Of a stretch of 13,819 bases of DNA, positions 6,341 through 13,188 are shown one piece after another. The translations under genes and the position numbers were made by a program. Source of the DNA: CAXMNX01 sp051009475 (GTDB lineage Bacteria > Pseudomonadota > Alphaproteobacteria > Rhodobacterales > Rhodobacteraceae); assembly GCA_051009475.1 (NCBI GenBank), contig JBPCWO010000358.1:1-13819 (forward strand), given 5' to 3'. Position 1 is the stretch's first letter. Each line of letters starts with the position of its first letter. The notes below the pieces were generated by a model. That model saw only the letters and a list, made by a program, of their open reading frames with translations, had not been told where the DNA came from and searched no databases.

Positions 6341-7516
6341 ATGACTGATATTGTCATTTTATCCGGCGCACGAACGGCGATCGGAACTTTCGGCGGGTCA
6401 CTCGCTGGTACAGCACCGATCACATTAGGCGCGATAACAGCCAGGGCCGCAATGGATCGGGCCGGGGTCGATCCATCCAGGATTGGCGCAGTCGCATTTG
6501 GCCACGTCATCAATACCGAACCGCGTGACATGTATCTTAGCCGCGTTGCCGCGATGGATGCGGGCATCCCGGAAACGACACCAGCGATGAATGTGAACCG
6601 GCTCTGCGGATCAGGCGCGCAGGCTTTGGTTTCAATCATACAGTCATTGAAACTGGGCGACGCCGATTTTGGGGTCGCAGGCGGCGCAGAATGTATGAGT
6701 CGATCGCCACACATACTGCCTGCCGTGCGGTGGGGTCAGAAAATGGGCGATACAAGCGGCTCGGACATGATGCTCGGCGCGTTGAATTGCCCGTTCGGCA
6801 CCGGGCATATGGGCGTAACGGCGGAAAATGTTGCCGCAGAGCACGGGATTGATCGCACTCAGCAAGATGCCTTTGCGCTTGCAAGCCAGACCCGCGCAAC
6901 AACCGCCATCGTCGAAGGCCGGTTCAAAGACCAGATCGTGCCAGTTGAAGTGAAACAGCGGCGCGAAACCGTTGCTTTCGATACCGACGAACACCCAAAA
7001 ACGACTACAGCAGAGGCATTGGCCGGGTTGCGACCGGCGTTTCAGAAAGACGGCACGGTCACTGCGGGAAACGCAAGCGGCATCAACGATGGCGCGGCAG
7101 CAGTGGTTCTGGCAAGCAGCAACGCGGCCAAGGCCGCAGGGCTGACGCCGCGTGCGCGCGTTTCGGGATACGCGCATGCAGGGGTGCGGCCGGATGTGAT
7201 GGGCATCGGGCCGGTGCCCGCCGTCAAAAACTTGCTTGAACGCACGGGACTGGGCGTTGAGGATTTCGATGTCATCGAGTCAAACGAAGCTTTTGCCGCG
7301 CAAGCGCTTGCGGTGAACAAGGAGCTTGGGCTCGATGCCACCAAAGTAAATCCAAATGGCGGCGCGATTGCCTTGGGTCATCCAGTGGGTGCAACGGGCG
7401 CAATTTTGACAGTGAAAGCGCTTTATGAATTGGAACGCATCGATGGTGCCAAGGCGTTGATCACAATGTGTATTGGTGGCGGTCAAGGCATCGCGCTGGC
7501 AATCGAACGGCTCTGA
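6341..7516 (+). CDS. bktB: Acetyl-CoA C-acyltransferase (beta-ketothiolase, BktB-like)
   Basis: A 391-residue cytoplasmic thiolase that condenses or cleaves acyl-CoA units. The catalytic set is complete: Cys89 in NVNRLCGSGAQAL (acyl-enzyme), His347 in GGAIALGHPVGATGA and Cys377 in MCIGGGQGIA. Segments TAIGTFGGSL, NTEPRDMYLSRVAAMDAG, HMGVTAENVA and RPDVMGIGPVPA resemble the Ralstonia BktB branch, which accepts C4 to longer 3-ketoacyl-CoA, more than FadA. A GGAG sequence precedes the ATG. There is no adjacent phaB or phaC, so a role in polyhydroxyalkanoate synthesis is not shown; degradation of short acyl-CoA or a link with acetyl-CoA from Kbl is equally possible. It is probably cotranscribed with marR. 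The symbol rests on resemblance; general acetyl-CoA acetyltransferase is the safe name. Confidence 0.9.
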   Translation: MTDIVILSGARTAIGTFGGSLAGTAPITLGAITARAAMDRAGVDPSRIGAVAFGHVINTEPRDMYLSRVAAMDAGIPETTPAMNVNRLCGSGAQALVSIIQSLKLGDADFGVAGGAECMSRSPHILPAVRWGQKMGDTSGSDMMLGALNCPFGTGHMGVTAENVAAEHGIDRTQQDAFALASQTRATTAIVEGRFKDQIVPVEVKQRRETVAFDTDEHPKTTTAEALAGLRPAFQKDGTVTAGNASGINDGAAAVVLASSNAAKAAGLTPRARVSGYAHAGVRPDVMGIGPVPAVKNLLERTGLGVEDFDVIESNEAFAAQALAVNKELGLDATKVNPNGGAIALGHPVGATGAILTVKALYELERIDGAKALITMCIGGGQGIALAIERL

Positions 7517-7532
7517 TTGCTATTCAGACAAG

Positions 7533-7548
7533 TTAACAGCTTATTTAC
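7533..7548 (+). promoter_or_regulatory. CtrA-like half-site pair upstream of the hybrid kinase
   Basis: TTAA (7533-7536), seven bases, then TTTAC (7544-7548) differs by one base from the alphaproteobacterial CtrA consensus TTAA-N7-TTAAC. It lies about 60 bases ahead of the kinase start in the 90-base gap after the thiolase. An A/T-rich motif with a mismatch can arise by chance. Confidence 0.2.
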
Positions 7549-7606
7549 CAGATAGGTCGCATAAACTCCTTGGATGGTCTTCGGGCCATGGGCGACGGAG
7601 TTGGGC

Positions 7607-8143
7607 ATGGAATTCGCCGACGAGCTTGCCTCTGAACGGCGCGCAAGGCTGGCGGCCGAAAGGTTGCTCGATCAGATGAAAAGCGAACTGAGCGAGGCCA
7701 ACAGGCGCCTTGCAGAACATGCGCGGCATCTCTCAACTGAAATCGTTTCCAGCCGCGAAGAAATGGGCCGCGTCAAAACCGAGGCGGAAACGCTAAAATC
7801 CGAAGTAACGCACGTACGCCAGGATCTTGTGCGCGCCGAAAGTGCCATAGTCATTGCCGAACGACGGCTTTGGGATTCTCTTGAAACAATTCGCGACGGA
7901 TTTGCCGTTTTCGGGCCTGACAATGTCCTGATAGCTGCAAATCGCTCCTATCTTGGTCTTTTCGAAGGACTGGCGATGGTCCGTCCGGGGATAGAAATGG
8001 CAACCTTGTTCGAACTTCTTGCAGAGGAAGGGATCGTCGACACCGGCGAAATCCGGTCGCAGGCCTGGCAGAAAAAGATGATCGGCCGGTTGGAATCCGA
8101 TCGGATCGAACACGCAATTCTAAAGCTATGGAACGGCCAGTAG
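7607..8143 (+). CDS. Hybrid sensor kinase, N-terminal fragment (coiled coil + PAS), frameshifted
   Basis: A 178-residue open frame that forms the front of a sensor kinase whose remainder continues in another frame. Residues about 10-85 are a charged helical coiled coil (ERRARLAAERLLDQMKSEL and onward) without membrane segments, so the sensor is cytoplasmic. From about 88 a PAS-type domain begins: ERRLWDSLETIRDGFAVFGP, then VLIAANRSYLGLFEGL. It stops at TAG (8141-8143) just after LKLWNGQ, in the middle of the PAS module; related sensors continue here as a V/I-x-L-hydrophobic-DRR strand, which is exactly what the next frame encodes (VVQLIDRR). I chose ATG 7607 because GGAG lies 6 bases upstream and family members begin close to MEFA; an in-frame ATG at 7574 adds 11 residues without support. 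The fragment alone has no catalytic part. Confidence 0.75.
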   Translation: MEFADELASERRARLAAERLLDQMKSELSEANRRLAEHARHLSTEIVSSREEMGRVKTEAETLKSEVTHVRQDLVRAESAIVIAERRLWDSLETIRDGFAVFGPDNVLIAANRSYLGLFEGLAMVRPGIEMATLFELLAEEGIVDTGEIRSQAWQKKMIGRLESDRIEHAILKLWNGQ

Positions 8144-8150
8144 TTCAGTT
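8125..8150 (+). other. Frameshift junction in the hybrid kinase
   Basis: The two frames overlap from 8128 to 8143. Upstream protein ends LKLWNGQ; downstream protein reads VVQLIDRR. Adding one base around 8140-8143 (CAGT-AGTTCAG to CAG TGG GTT CAG, for example) would give a continuous LWNGQ-W-VQLIDRR typical of the family, so one base appears to be missing. I see no slippery heptamer suggesting programmed shifting. Confidence 0.75.
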
Positions 8151-10011
8151 GATTGATCGTCGAACCCGCGACGGCGATCTTGTCACGCTGGCCCTGAACA
8201 TCACAGAGCAAACAATTCGAGAGGACCAGCTCCGCGAAGCCCGCGAACGAGCCGAAGCCGCAAACCGCGCAAAGTCGGCCTTTCTCGCCAATATGAGCCA
8301 TGAAATCCGCACACCCATGAACGGTGTCGTGGCTATGGCCGAAATGCTTGCAGAGACACAGTTGGACGAAGAACAACGCGCCTACGCCGAAACCATCCGG
8401 TCATCAGGCGAAGCCCTATTGGTCATCATTAACGATGTTCTGGATTACTCTAAGATCGAGGCCGACCAAATCAGTTTCAAATCGCTACCTTTCGATCTTG
8501 AGCGCTGCATACATGATATCGTCACGTTACTGCGGCCCGGTGCCCAGGACAAAGACCTGCAAATCGCTGTGGACTATGACTTGTTCATGCCCACCTCCTA
8601 CTTGGGCGACGTCGGTCGCATCAGGCAGGTTCTTACCAACCTTGTTGGCAACGCCATCAAGTTCACGGAAGCCGGCCATATCCTGATACGGGTCGTCGGC
8701 CTTCCGGGTGAAAGCGGATTGGAATACCGGGTTCATATAACAGTTGAAGATACTGGCATCGGCATCCCAGAAGATGAACTGGATTCGATTTTTCAGGAAT
8801 TTCAACAGGTCGAAAACGAGCAGGATCGGGCGCATGACGGAACCGGGCTTGGCCTTGCCATAACCCGACGTCTGGTCAAGGCAATGGGCGGTGATGTCTG
8901 GGTGGACTCGCGTGAAGGCACGGGTTCCGGCTTTGGCTTCTTCCTACCGCTGGAAGCGGTCGGAGATGTTGAACCGGAAGATATCACTGCACCTGGTTGG
9001 ATGGATCGCGCAATCGTCCTGGACGACGACGGTATGAATCAAACGGTTCTGCTAAAGCAACTGGGCCTGATGGGCCTAAAAACTTCGACGGTTGAAAGGG
9101 TCGAGGACATAGCAACCGCCCGCCCTTCCCAACGCGATATCGTTTTGCTCGGACACGGCGCCGCTGATGGAGATACATTCGACGCAGCCAGAGCAATTCG
9201 CGAGCAGTACACTCCCGCTGGCGTATTCTTACTGGTGAGTGGCCCAACAAAAGTTCCGCATGGTGGGATGGCCTTTGATCGGCTATTGCAACGCCCCGTC
9301 TTGCGCGGCGCATTGATGGAATGTCTTGTTTCGCTGGATCCGCCTGACTTTGACGAAACAGCCAAAGAGTCCATGGTCGACGGTCCAACTGTTTCCAAAG
9401 AGATTGCAGCGGCGGGAGGTCACGAAGATGCTTCGCGCGACGAACAGCAGCACGAGGAACGAGTAGGCACCGAAGAGATCACTGCCAGCGAAATGTTGGA
9501 AAAGTCTAGCGCCCTCGAAGATAACCACATTCGTTTGCCCACGAACTCGCAAGACAATCGCCGCCAGATGCGGGTGCTCGCAGCGGAAGACAACCGCACA
9601 AACCGGTTCGTTTTTAAAAAATTGTTAAAGGACCTGGATATTGACTTGGTCTTCGCAATGAATGGTCTTGAAGCGATCGAGATGTTTTCAGACATCCGGC
9701 CGGATATATTCTTCACCGATATCTCGATGCCGAAGATGGACGGCAAAGAAGCAACTCGCCGCATCCGACTGATGGAGTCAGAAAACAACCTGCCGCCATG
9801 TCCCATTGTTGCCATTACAGCGCATGCGATGGACGGCGATGTAGACGAAATACTTGCGGCAGGCGTAGATCACTACCTGACAAAACCATTGAAGAAACAG
9901 AATTTAATTGCCCATATCCTTGATGCAATGCCCGCACTTCCAGTACCGGATGACGAGGTTGGTGAGGCGCAGGATGACACGGAACAGTTGCAAGCCACCG
10001 CAGCCGAATAG
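8128..10011 (+). CDS. Hybrid histidine kinase, kinase and receiver part (downstream of frameshift)
   Basis: 627 residues in the frame after the break. Order: end of PAS (VVQLIDRRTRDGDLVTLALNI), coiled linker, HisKA with FLANMSHEIRTPMNG (H58), HATPase with N box near N175, DTGIGIP (208-214) and DGTGLGLAI (G238), a first receiver-like domain (about 292-405), an acidic low-complexity linker (about 415-475), and a second receiver (481-600). The second receiver is complete: AAEDNRTN acidic pocket, D531 in FFTDISMPKMDG, K586 in LTKPL. In the first, the expected phospho-Asp position is G342 (DIVLLGHG), so it is probably a pseudo-receiver. No DNA-binding domain or own Hpt is present; phosphate would pass to an external Hpt protein. 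ATG 8128 has no ribosome site, so whether this part is translated alone is doubtful. It converges with recQ. Confidence 0.82.
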   Translation: MERPVVQLIDRRTRDGDLVTLALNITEQTIREDQLREARERAEAANRAKSAFLANMSHEIRTPMNGVVAMAEMLAETQLDEEQRAYAETIRSSGEALLVIINDVLDYSKIEADQISFKSLPFDLERCIHDIVTLLRPGAQDKDLQIAVDYDLFMPTSYLGDVGRIRQVLTNLVGNAIKFTEAGHILIRVVGLPGESGLEYRVHITVEDTGIGIPEDELDSIFQEFQQVENEQDRAHDGTGLGLAITRRLVKAMGGDVWVDSREGTGSGFGFFLPLEAVGDVEPEDITAPGWMDRAIVLDDDGMNQTVLLKQLGLMGLKTSTVERVEDIATARPSQRDIVLLGHGAADGDTFDAARAIREQYTPAGVFLLVSGPTKVPHGGMAFDRLLQRPVLRGALMECLVSLDPPDFDETAKESMVDGPTVSKEIAAAGGHEDASRDEQQHEERVGTEEITASEMLEKSSALEDNHIRLPTNSQDNRRQMRVLAAEDNRTNRFVFKKLLKDLDIDLVFAMNGLEAIEMFSDIRPDIFFTDISMPKMDGKEATRRIRLMESENNLPPCPIVAITAHAMDGDVDEILAAGVDHYLTKPLKKQNLIAHILDAMPALPVPDDEVGEAQDDTEQLQATAAE

Positions 10012-10020
10012 GCAGCTGTT

Positions 10021-12072
10021 TCAGACTTCGCGCAGAACAGCCGCAAAAGCAGGACCAAATCGTTCTGCCAGCCGGTCGCCCAAAAGCCTGTCGATCTGAT
10101 CGCCACTTCCAGAGCCAAGTGCCGCGATCTTGGCCAAAAGCGCGGCCGAACAACTCATCGTTTTTCCGGTCCCATCGGCGCCACGAACAAGTTCAGCCTG
10201 CGCGGCAAGTAGACGATCATAAATCGTGCCGGATGCACGCCCCGCCAACTTTCTGCGGGCAGGGTGCGTAGGCGCTTCGATATGCCCTGTTATAACCTCC
10301 AGAAATGTGGCGCCGTAACGGTCGAGCTTCTTGGCGCCTACGCCATTGATTCCCGCCATGGCATCCAAGTCCGAAGGCCGCGTCTCCGCCATTTCAATCA
10401 GCGTTCGATCAGCAAATATTACGTATGCAGGAACCCGAGCGGCCTCGGCAAGCGCCCGCCGTTTTGCTTTGAGCGCCGACATCAACGGCGCGTCTTCTTC
10501 CGATAACAGCGATTTCGCTTTTGGGCCGCGCTTGATTTGCGCAAAAACATCAGTGCGAAGCGCAATGGCGGCCTCTCCCCGAAGTATGGGTCGGGCAACA
10601 GCAGTCAGTTTTAGTCCACCGTGTCTGTCGGGATCAGGTCGGACCAGATCGTGCCCCATCATCTGCCGAAATATGGATTTCCATTGCCGCCGATCAGTTT
10701 CCCGCCCCACACCGAATGTCGGAAGTCCATCGTGACCTCTGGCACTGACTTTGTCCGTCAACGTTCCGGTTAAGACGTCGATCAGATGCCCAGCGCCGAA
10801 ATACTCACCGGTTCGCAAAATCGCTGAAAGTGCTTTTTGAACGGCCTCGGTCCCGTCAAATGTCTCTGGCGGGTTGTCGCAAAGATCGCATGCGCCACAT
10901 GGCTCGTGAGACTCTCCAAAATACCCCAACAGGGTTGTCCGCCGACAAACGTGCGCTTCAGCCAAACCCAGAAGCGCGTTCAACCGGCCATGATCTGCCG
11001 ATCGGCGATCAGCGGATGCCAGCCCTTCGTCAATCTGCATGCGTCGAAATCGGATGTCATCGGCACCAAAAAGCGTCAATGTTTCAGCTGGCGCGCCGTC
11101 ACGTCCTGCCCGGCCGATTTCCTGATAGTAGGCCTCGATCGACTTGGGAAGATCAGCATGAGCAACCCAGCGGATATCCGGCTTGTCGATTCCCATTCCA
11201 AACGCGACGGTAGCCACAACGATCAATCCGTCCTCGGTCTGGAATTGGCGTTCCACGTCGCGGCGTCGATCAGCTTCCATCCCGCCATGATAGGCAACTG
11301 CGACTTGCCCCTTTTCCCGCAACGCATGCGCAAGAGTTTCGGTTTTTGCGCGTGTGCCGCAGTAGACGATGCCGGATTGTCCTTTTCGGGCGACGGCGAA
11401 GTTCAGGACTTGCTGACGCGGTTTGTCTTTGGCCGCAAACGCAAGGTGTATATTCGGCCGATCAAATCCGCCGAGAAAAATCTTGGGATCGGACGCGCCG
11501 AACAATCGTGAAATAATCTCGGACCGGGTCTCGGCATCGGCGGTTGCTGTGAACGCCGCCAATGGCACGTCCAGCGCACGCCGCAATGCCCCGATCCTAA
11601 GGTAATCCGGCCTGAAGTCATGACCCCATTGGCTCACGCAATGGGCCTCGTCGACTGCCAGTAGCGTAACACCGGCCTGGGACAGCATTCTGTCCGTGCC
11701 GCCTGACGCCAATCTCTCTGGCGCCATATAAAGTAGTTTTAGTTCACCCTGACAAAGTGCATCGAAAACGGCCGAAGTTTCGTCCTCGGTGTTTCCCGAT
11801 GTCAGCGCACCGGCTGCAACGCCGGCTTCGCGAAGTGCGCGAACCTGGTCGCGCATCAGGGCGATCAACGGCGAAATAACGACGGTAAGGCCCGGGCGCA
11901 GAAGTGCGGGAAGCTGAAAACAAAGCGACTTGCCACCACCTGTGGGCAATATCGCCAGAACATCCCGTCCACCGGCAACAGCATCCACGATATCCGACTG
12001 CATCGGACGGAATGAATCGAAGCCAAATACCTCGGATAAAATGCTTTGGGCGGTCGGTGACGACCCGTCCAT
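10021..12072 (-). CDS. recQ: ATP-dependent DNA helicase RecQ
   Basis: A 683-residue 3'-5' superfamily 2 helicase acting in recombination repair and on stalled forks. Motifs in order: LPTGGGKSLCFQLP (Walker A, K48), VISPLIALMRDQV, AVDEAHCVSQWGHDFRPDY (DEAH 141-144 plus the RecQ aromatic-rich loop), AAFTATAD, GIVYCGTR, VATVAFGMGIDKPDIRWVAH and QEIGRAGRDG. The zinc site follows (C376, C392, C395, C398), then the RQC winged helix (about 408-510) and an HRDC domain (about 525-600). Beyond this, about 80 extra residues (604-683, with RGADGTGKTMSC and RFGPAFAAVL) resemble a second, degenerate HRDC module; E. coli RecQ (609) lacks it. The start at 12072 is supported by GAGG 6 bases upstream. yggT lies 82 bases upstream on the same strand; that gap carries a LexA-type box. 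Confidence 0.96.
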   Translation of the reverse strand: MDGSSPTAQSILSEVFGFDSFRPMQSDIVDAVAGGRDVLAILPTGGGKSLCFQLPALLRPGLTVVISPLIALMRDQVRALREAGVAAGALTSGNTEDETSAVFDALCQGELKLLYMAPERLASGGTDRMLSQAGVTLLAVDEAHCVSQWGHDFRPDYLRIGALRRALDVPLAAFTATADAETRSEIISRLFGASDPKIFLGGFDRPNIHLAFAAKDKPRQQVLNFAVARKGQSGIVYCGTRAKTETLAHALREKGQVAVAYHGGMEADRRRDVERQFQTEDGLIVVATVAFGMGIDKPDIRWVAHADLPKSIEAYYQEIGRAGRDGAPAETLTLFGADDIRFRRMQIDEGLASADRRSADHGRLNALLGLAEAHVCRRTTLLGYFGESHEPCGACDLCDNPPETFDGTEAVQKALSAILRTGEYFGAGHLIDVLTGTLTDKVSARGHDGLPTFGVGRETDRRQWKSIFRQMMGHDLVRPDPDRHGGLKLTAVARPILRGEAAIALRTDVFAQIKRGPKAKSLLSEEDAPLMSALKAKRRALAEAARVPAYVIFADRTLIEMAETRPSDLDAMAGINGVGAKKLDRYGATFLEVITGHIEAPTHPARRKLAGRASGTIYDRLLAAQAELVRGADGTGKTMSCSAALLAKIAALGSGSGDQIDRLLGDRLAERFGPAFAAVLREV

Positions 12073-12107
12073 TCACTGCCTCAGATCTTTATCAACTGCT
12101 CTTGTTG

Positions 12108-12113
12108 ACTATA
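12108..12113 (-). promoter_or_regulatory. Candidate -10 element of recQ
   Basis: TATAGT on the minus strand matches the -10 consensus at five of six positions, about 35 bases ahead of the recQ start codon and 11 bases downstream of the LexA-type box. No good -35 hexamer is found at normal spacing. Confidence 0.35.
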
Positions 12114-12124
12114 CATTGGCACGT

Positions 12125-12139
12125 GAACAGGTCGTGAAC
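12125..12139 (-). promoter_or_regulatory. LexA-type operator (GTTC-N7-GTTC) upstream of recQ
   Basis: On the minus strand GTTC, seven bases (ACGACCT), GTTC form the direct-repeat operator established for LexA in alphaproteobacteria. It lies in the 82-base gap between yggT and recQ, immediately upstream of a TATAGT element, where bound LexA would block RNA polymerase. About 0.4 such matches are expected by chance in a window of this size on both strands (my rough estimate assuming equal bases), but very few in the promoter of a repair gene. Confidence 0.6.
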
Positions 12140-12154
12140 AAGTCCGCGATTGGT

Positions 12155-12451
12155 TCAGCGAAAGCAGACCGATTGGGCGAGGTCGATAATAACAATATCC
12201 CTAAGGATGATGATACCGATGAATAGCGCCAGCGGGGCCAGATCGAGCGCGCCGGTGTTTGGCAGATAGCGACGGATCGGCCGGTAAATCGGCTCCAGCA
12301 AGCGTGTGAGACCGTCCCAGATCTGGCCAACCAGGGGCTGACGGAGATTCAGCACCTGAAAGTTGATAAGCCAGCTCATGATGATGTGAACCAGCATGAC
12401 AAAAAACGCCACGTCTAGCAGAAGCGAGAATATTTTTAGAAGAGTGCACAT
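12155..12451 (-). CDS. YggT-family membrane protein
   Basis: A 98-residue inner-membrane protein of the YggT/Ycf19 family. Two hydrophobic helices (about 7-29 and 69-91) flank an amphipathic stretch with the family signature: IIMSWLINFQVLNLRQPLV and LTRLLEPIYRPIRRYLPN, then LDLAPLALFIGIIIL. Relatives are linked to cell shape, division or osmotic/ion stress, and in plastids to nucleoid and complex assembly; the molecular role is unsettled. I chose ATG 12451 because the product then begins MCTLLKIFSLLLDV as in relatives; a GTG at 12481 would add ten residues of unlike character. It is the likely first gene ahead of recQ, though recQ seems to have its own promoter. Divergent from the thioesterase-like gene. 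Confidence 0.88.
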   Translation of the reverse strand: MCTLLKIFSLLLDVAFFVMLVHIIMSWLINFQVLNLRQPLVGQIWDGLTRLLEPIYRPIRRYLPNTGALDLAPLALFIGIIILRDIVIIDLAQSVCFR

Positions 12452-12527
12452 GGCGTCGTCCGTTTTTGCATCGACCTCCACCTAAGCTGCATGCCCGCGC
12501 CTGACAAGTCCGCGATTCTGTTGCGTT

Positions 12528-12557
12528 TTGATTGACGCCCTTGGCCGGTCCTATATC
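12528..12557 (+). promoter_or_regulatory. Candidate sigma-70 promoter of the thioesterase-like gene
   Basis: TTGATT (12528-12533) and TATATC (12552-12557) are separated by 18 bases, each matching consensus at four of six positions. Initiation near 12564 would leave a short leader carrying AAGGAG (12568-12573). Confidence 0.35.
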
Positions 12558-12579
12558 TCGAACCGCGAAGGAGCCGTGT

Positions 12580-13128
12580 ATGTACCCCTATATTCGTGCC
12601 GCCTATGTAATGCTGAAGGCCCGCCCGCAGGCACCAATGGGACTTTACGACACGCATGTTTCACATCACCGCGCCTGGCCTTGGGACACCGACATGTTCG
12701 GCGAATTGAACAACGGCCGAATACTCACACTTTTTGAACTTGGTCGTTGGCAAACCACGGTGCGACTGGGCGCGATCCGGCCATTTTTGCGCGGCGGACT
12801 GACATTGGCCGTCGCCGGCGTGTCAGTCAGGTACCGAATTCGCGTGCCAATCTTTCAAAAGTATCGAATGCAAACGCGTATGCTCGGCTACGGCGAGCGA
12901 TTCTTCTACGTCGACCAGACTATGTGGCAGGGCGACACATGTATGAACCAGATGCTGCTGAGGGCTGCGATCCGAGACAAGTCTGGCACTATGCCACCGA
13001 AAGCATTTCTAGAGAAAATGGGTATGGACTCCGATCAACCGGGCCTTCCCGATTGGGTAAAGGCCTGGATGGCGGCTGATGACAGCCGTCCCTGGCCTCC
13101 AGAGGTTGGCCCGATCTACAAAAACTGA
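12580..13128 (+). CDS. Hotdog-fold acyl-CoA thioesterase-like protein (4HBT type)
   Basis: A 182-residue protein with the hotdog thioesterase layout. The N-terminal signature is WPWDTDMFGELNNGRILTLF (33-52), corresponding to the D-x-D...H-x-NN-x-x-Y core of 4-hydroxybenzoyl-CoA thioesterase relatives; here Glu42 stands where many members have His. Beta-strand regions follow: GLTLAVAGVSVRYRIRVP, MQTRMLGYGERFFYVDQTMW and MNQMLLRAAI. The C-terminal LPDWVKAWMAADDSRPWPP is typical of the THEM6-like branch in alphaproteobacteria. The likely reaction is hydrolysis of an acyl-CoA, with unknown acyl group; a catalytically silent binding role is possible. The start is set by AAGGAG 6 bases before ATG 12580; an in-frame codon at 12532 lies in the promoter and is rejected. 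The MFS gene follows after 60 bases. Confidence 0.8.
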   Translation: MYPYIRAAYVMLKARPQAPMGLYDTHVSHHRAWPWDTDMFGELNNGRILTLFELGRWQTTVRLGAIRPFLRGGLTLAVAGVSVRYRIRVPIFQKYRMQTRMLGYGERFFYVDQTMWQGDTCMNQMLLRAAIRDKSGTMPPKAFLEKMGMDSDQPGLPDWVKAWMAADDSRPWPPEVGPIYKN

Positions 13129-13188
13129 AGGTTGCGGTTTGGGTGGCAACTGCGCTTGTTGGCACCAGCGAATAGGAAATGAACGTGC

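Noticed and set aside
6076..6714. 212-residue open frame on the minus strand
   Set aside because: It spans antisense to both marR and the thiolase and is rich in Ala, Ser, Pro and Arg, the usual pattern of a shadow frame.
8128..8145. Programmed ribosomal frameshift joining the two kinase parts
   Set aside because: No slippery heptamer, stimulatory hairpin or internal Shine-Dalgarno is visible at the overlap; a lost base explains the data more simply.
10837..11511. 224-residue open frame on the plus strand
   Set aside because: It lies wholly opposite recQ, whose motifs are unmistakable; the translation has no recognisable domain and no ribosome site. GC-rich antisense frames of this size are common.
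12452..12481. GTG start for the YggT protein ten residues upstream
   Set aside because: The added residues are polar and unlike the hydrophobic beginning of relatives; ATG 12451 fits better, although its ribosome site is weak.
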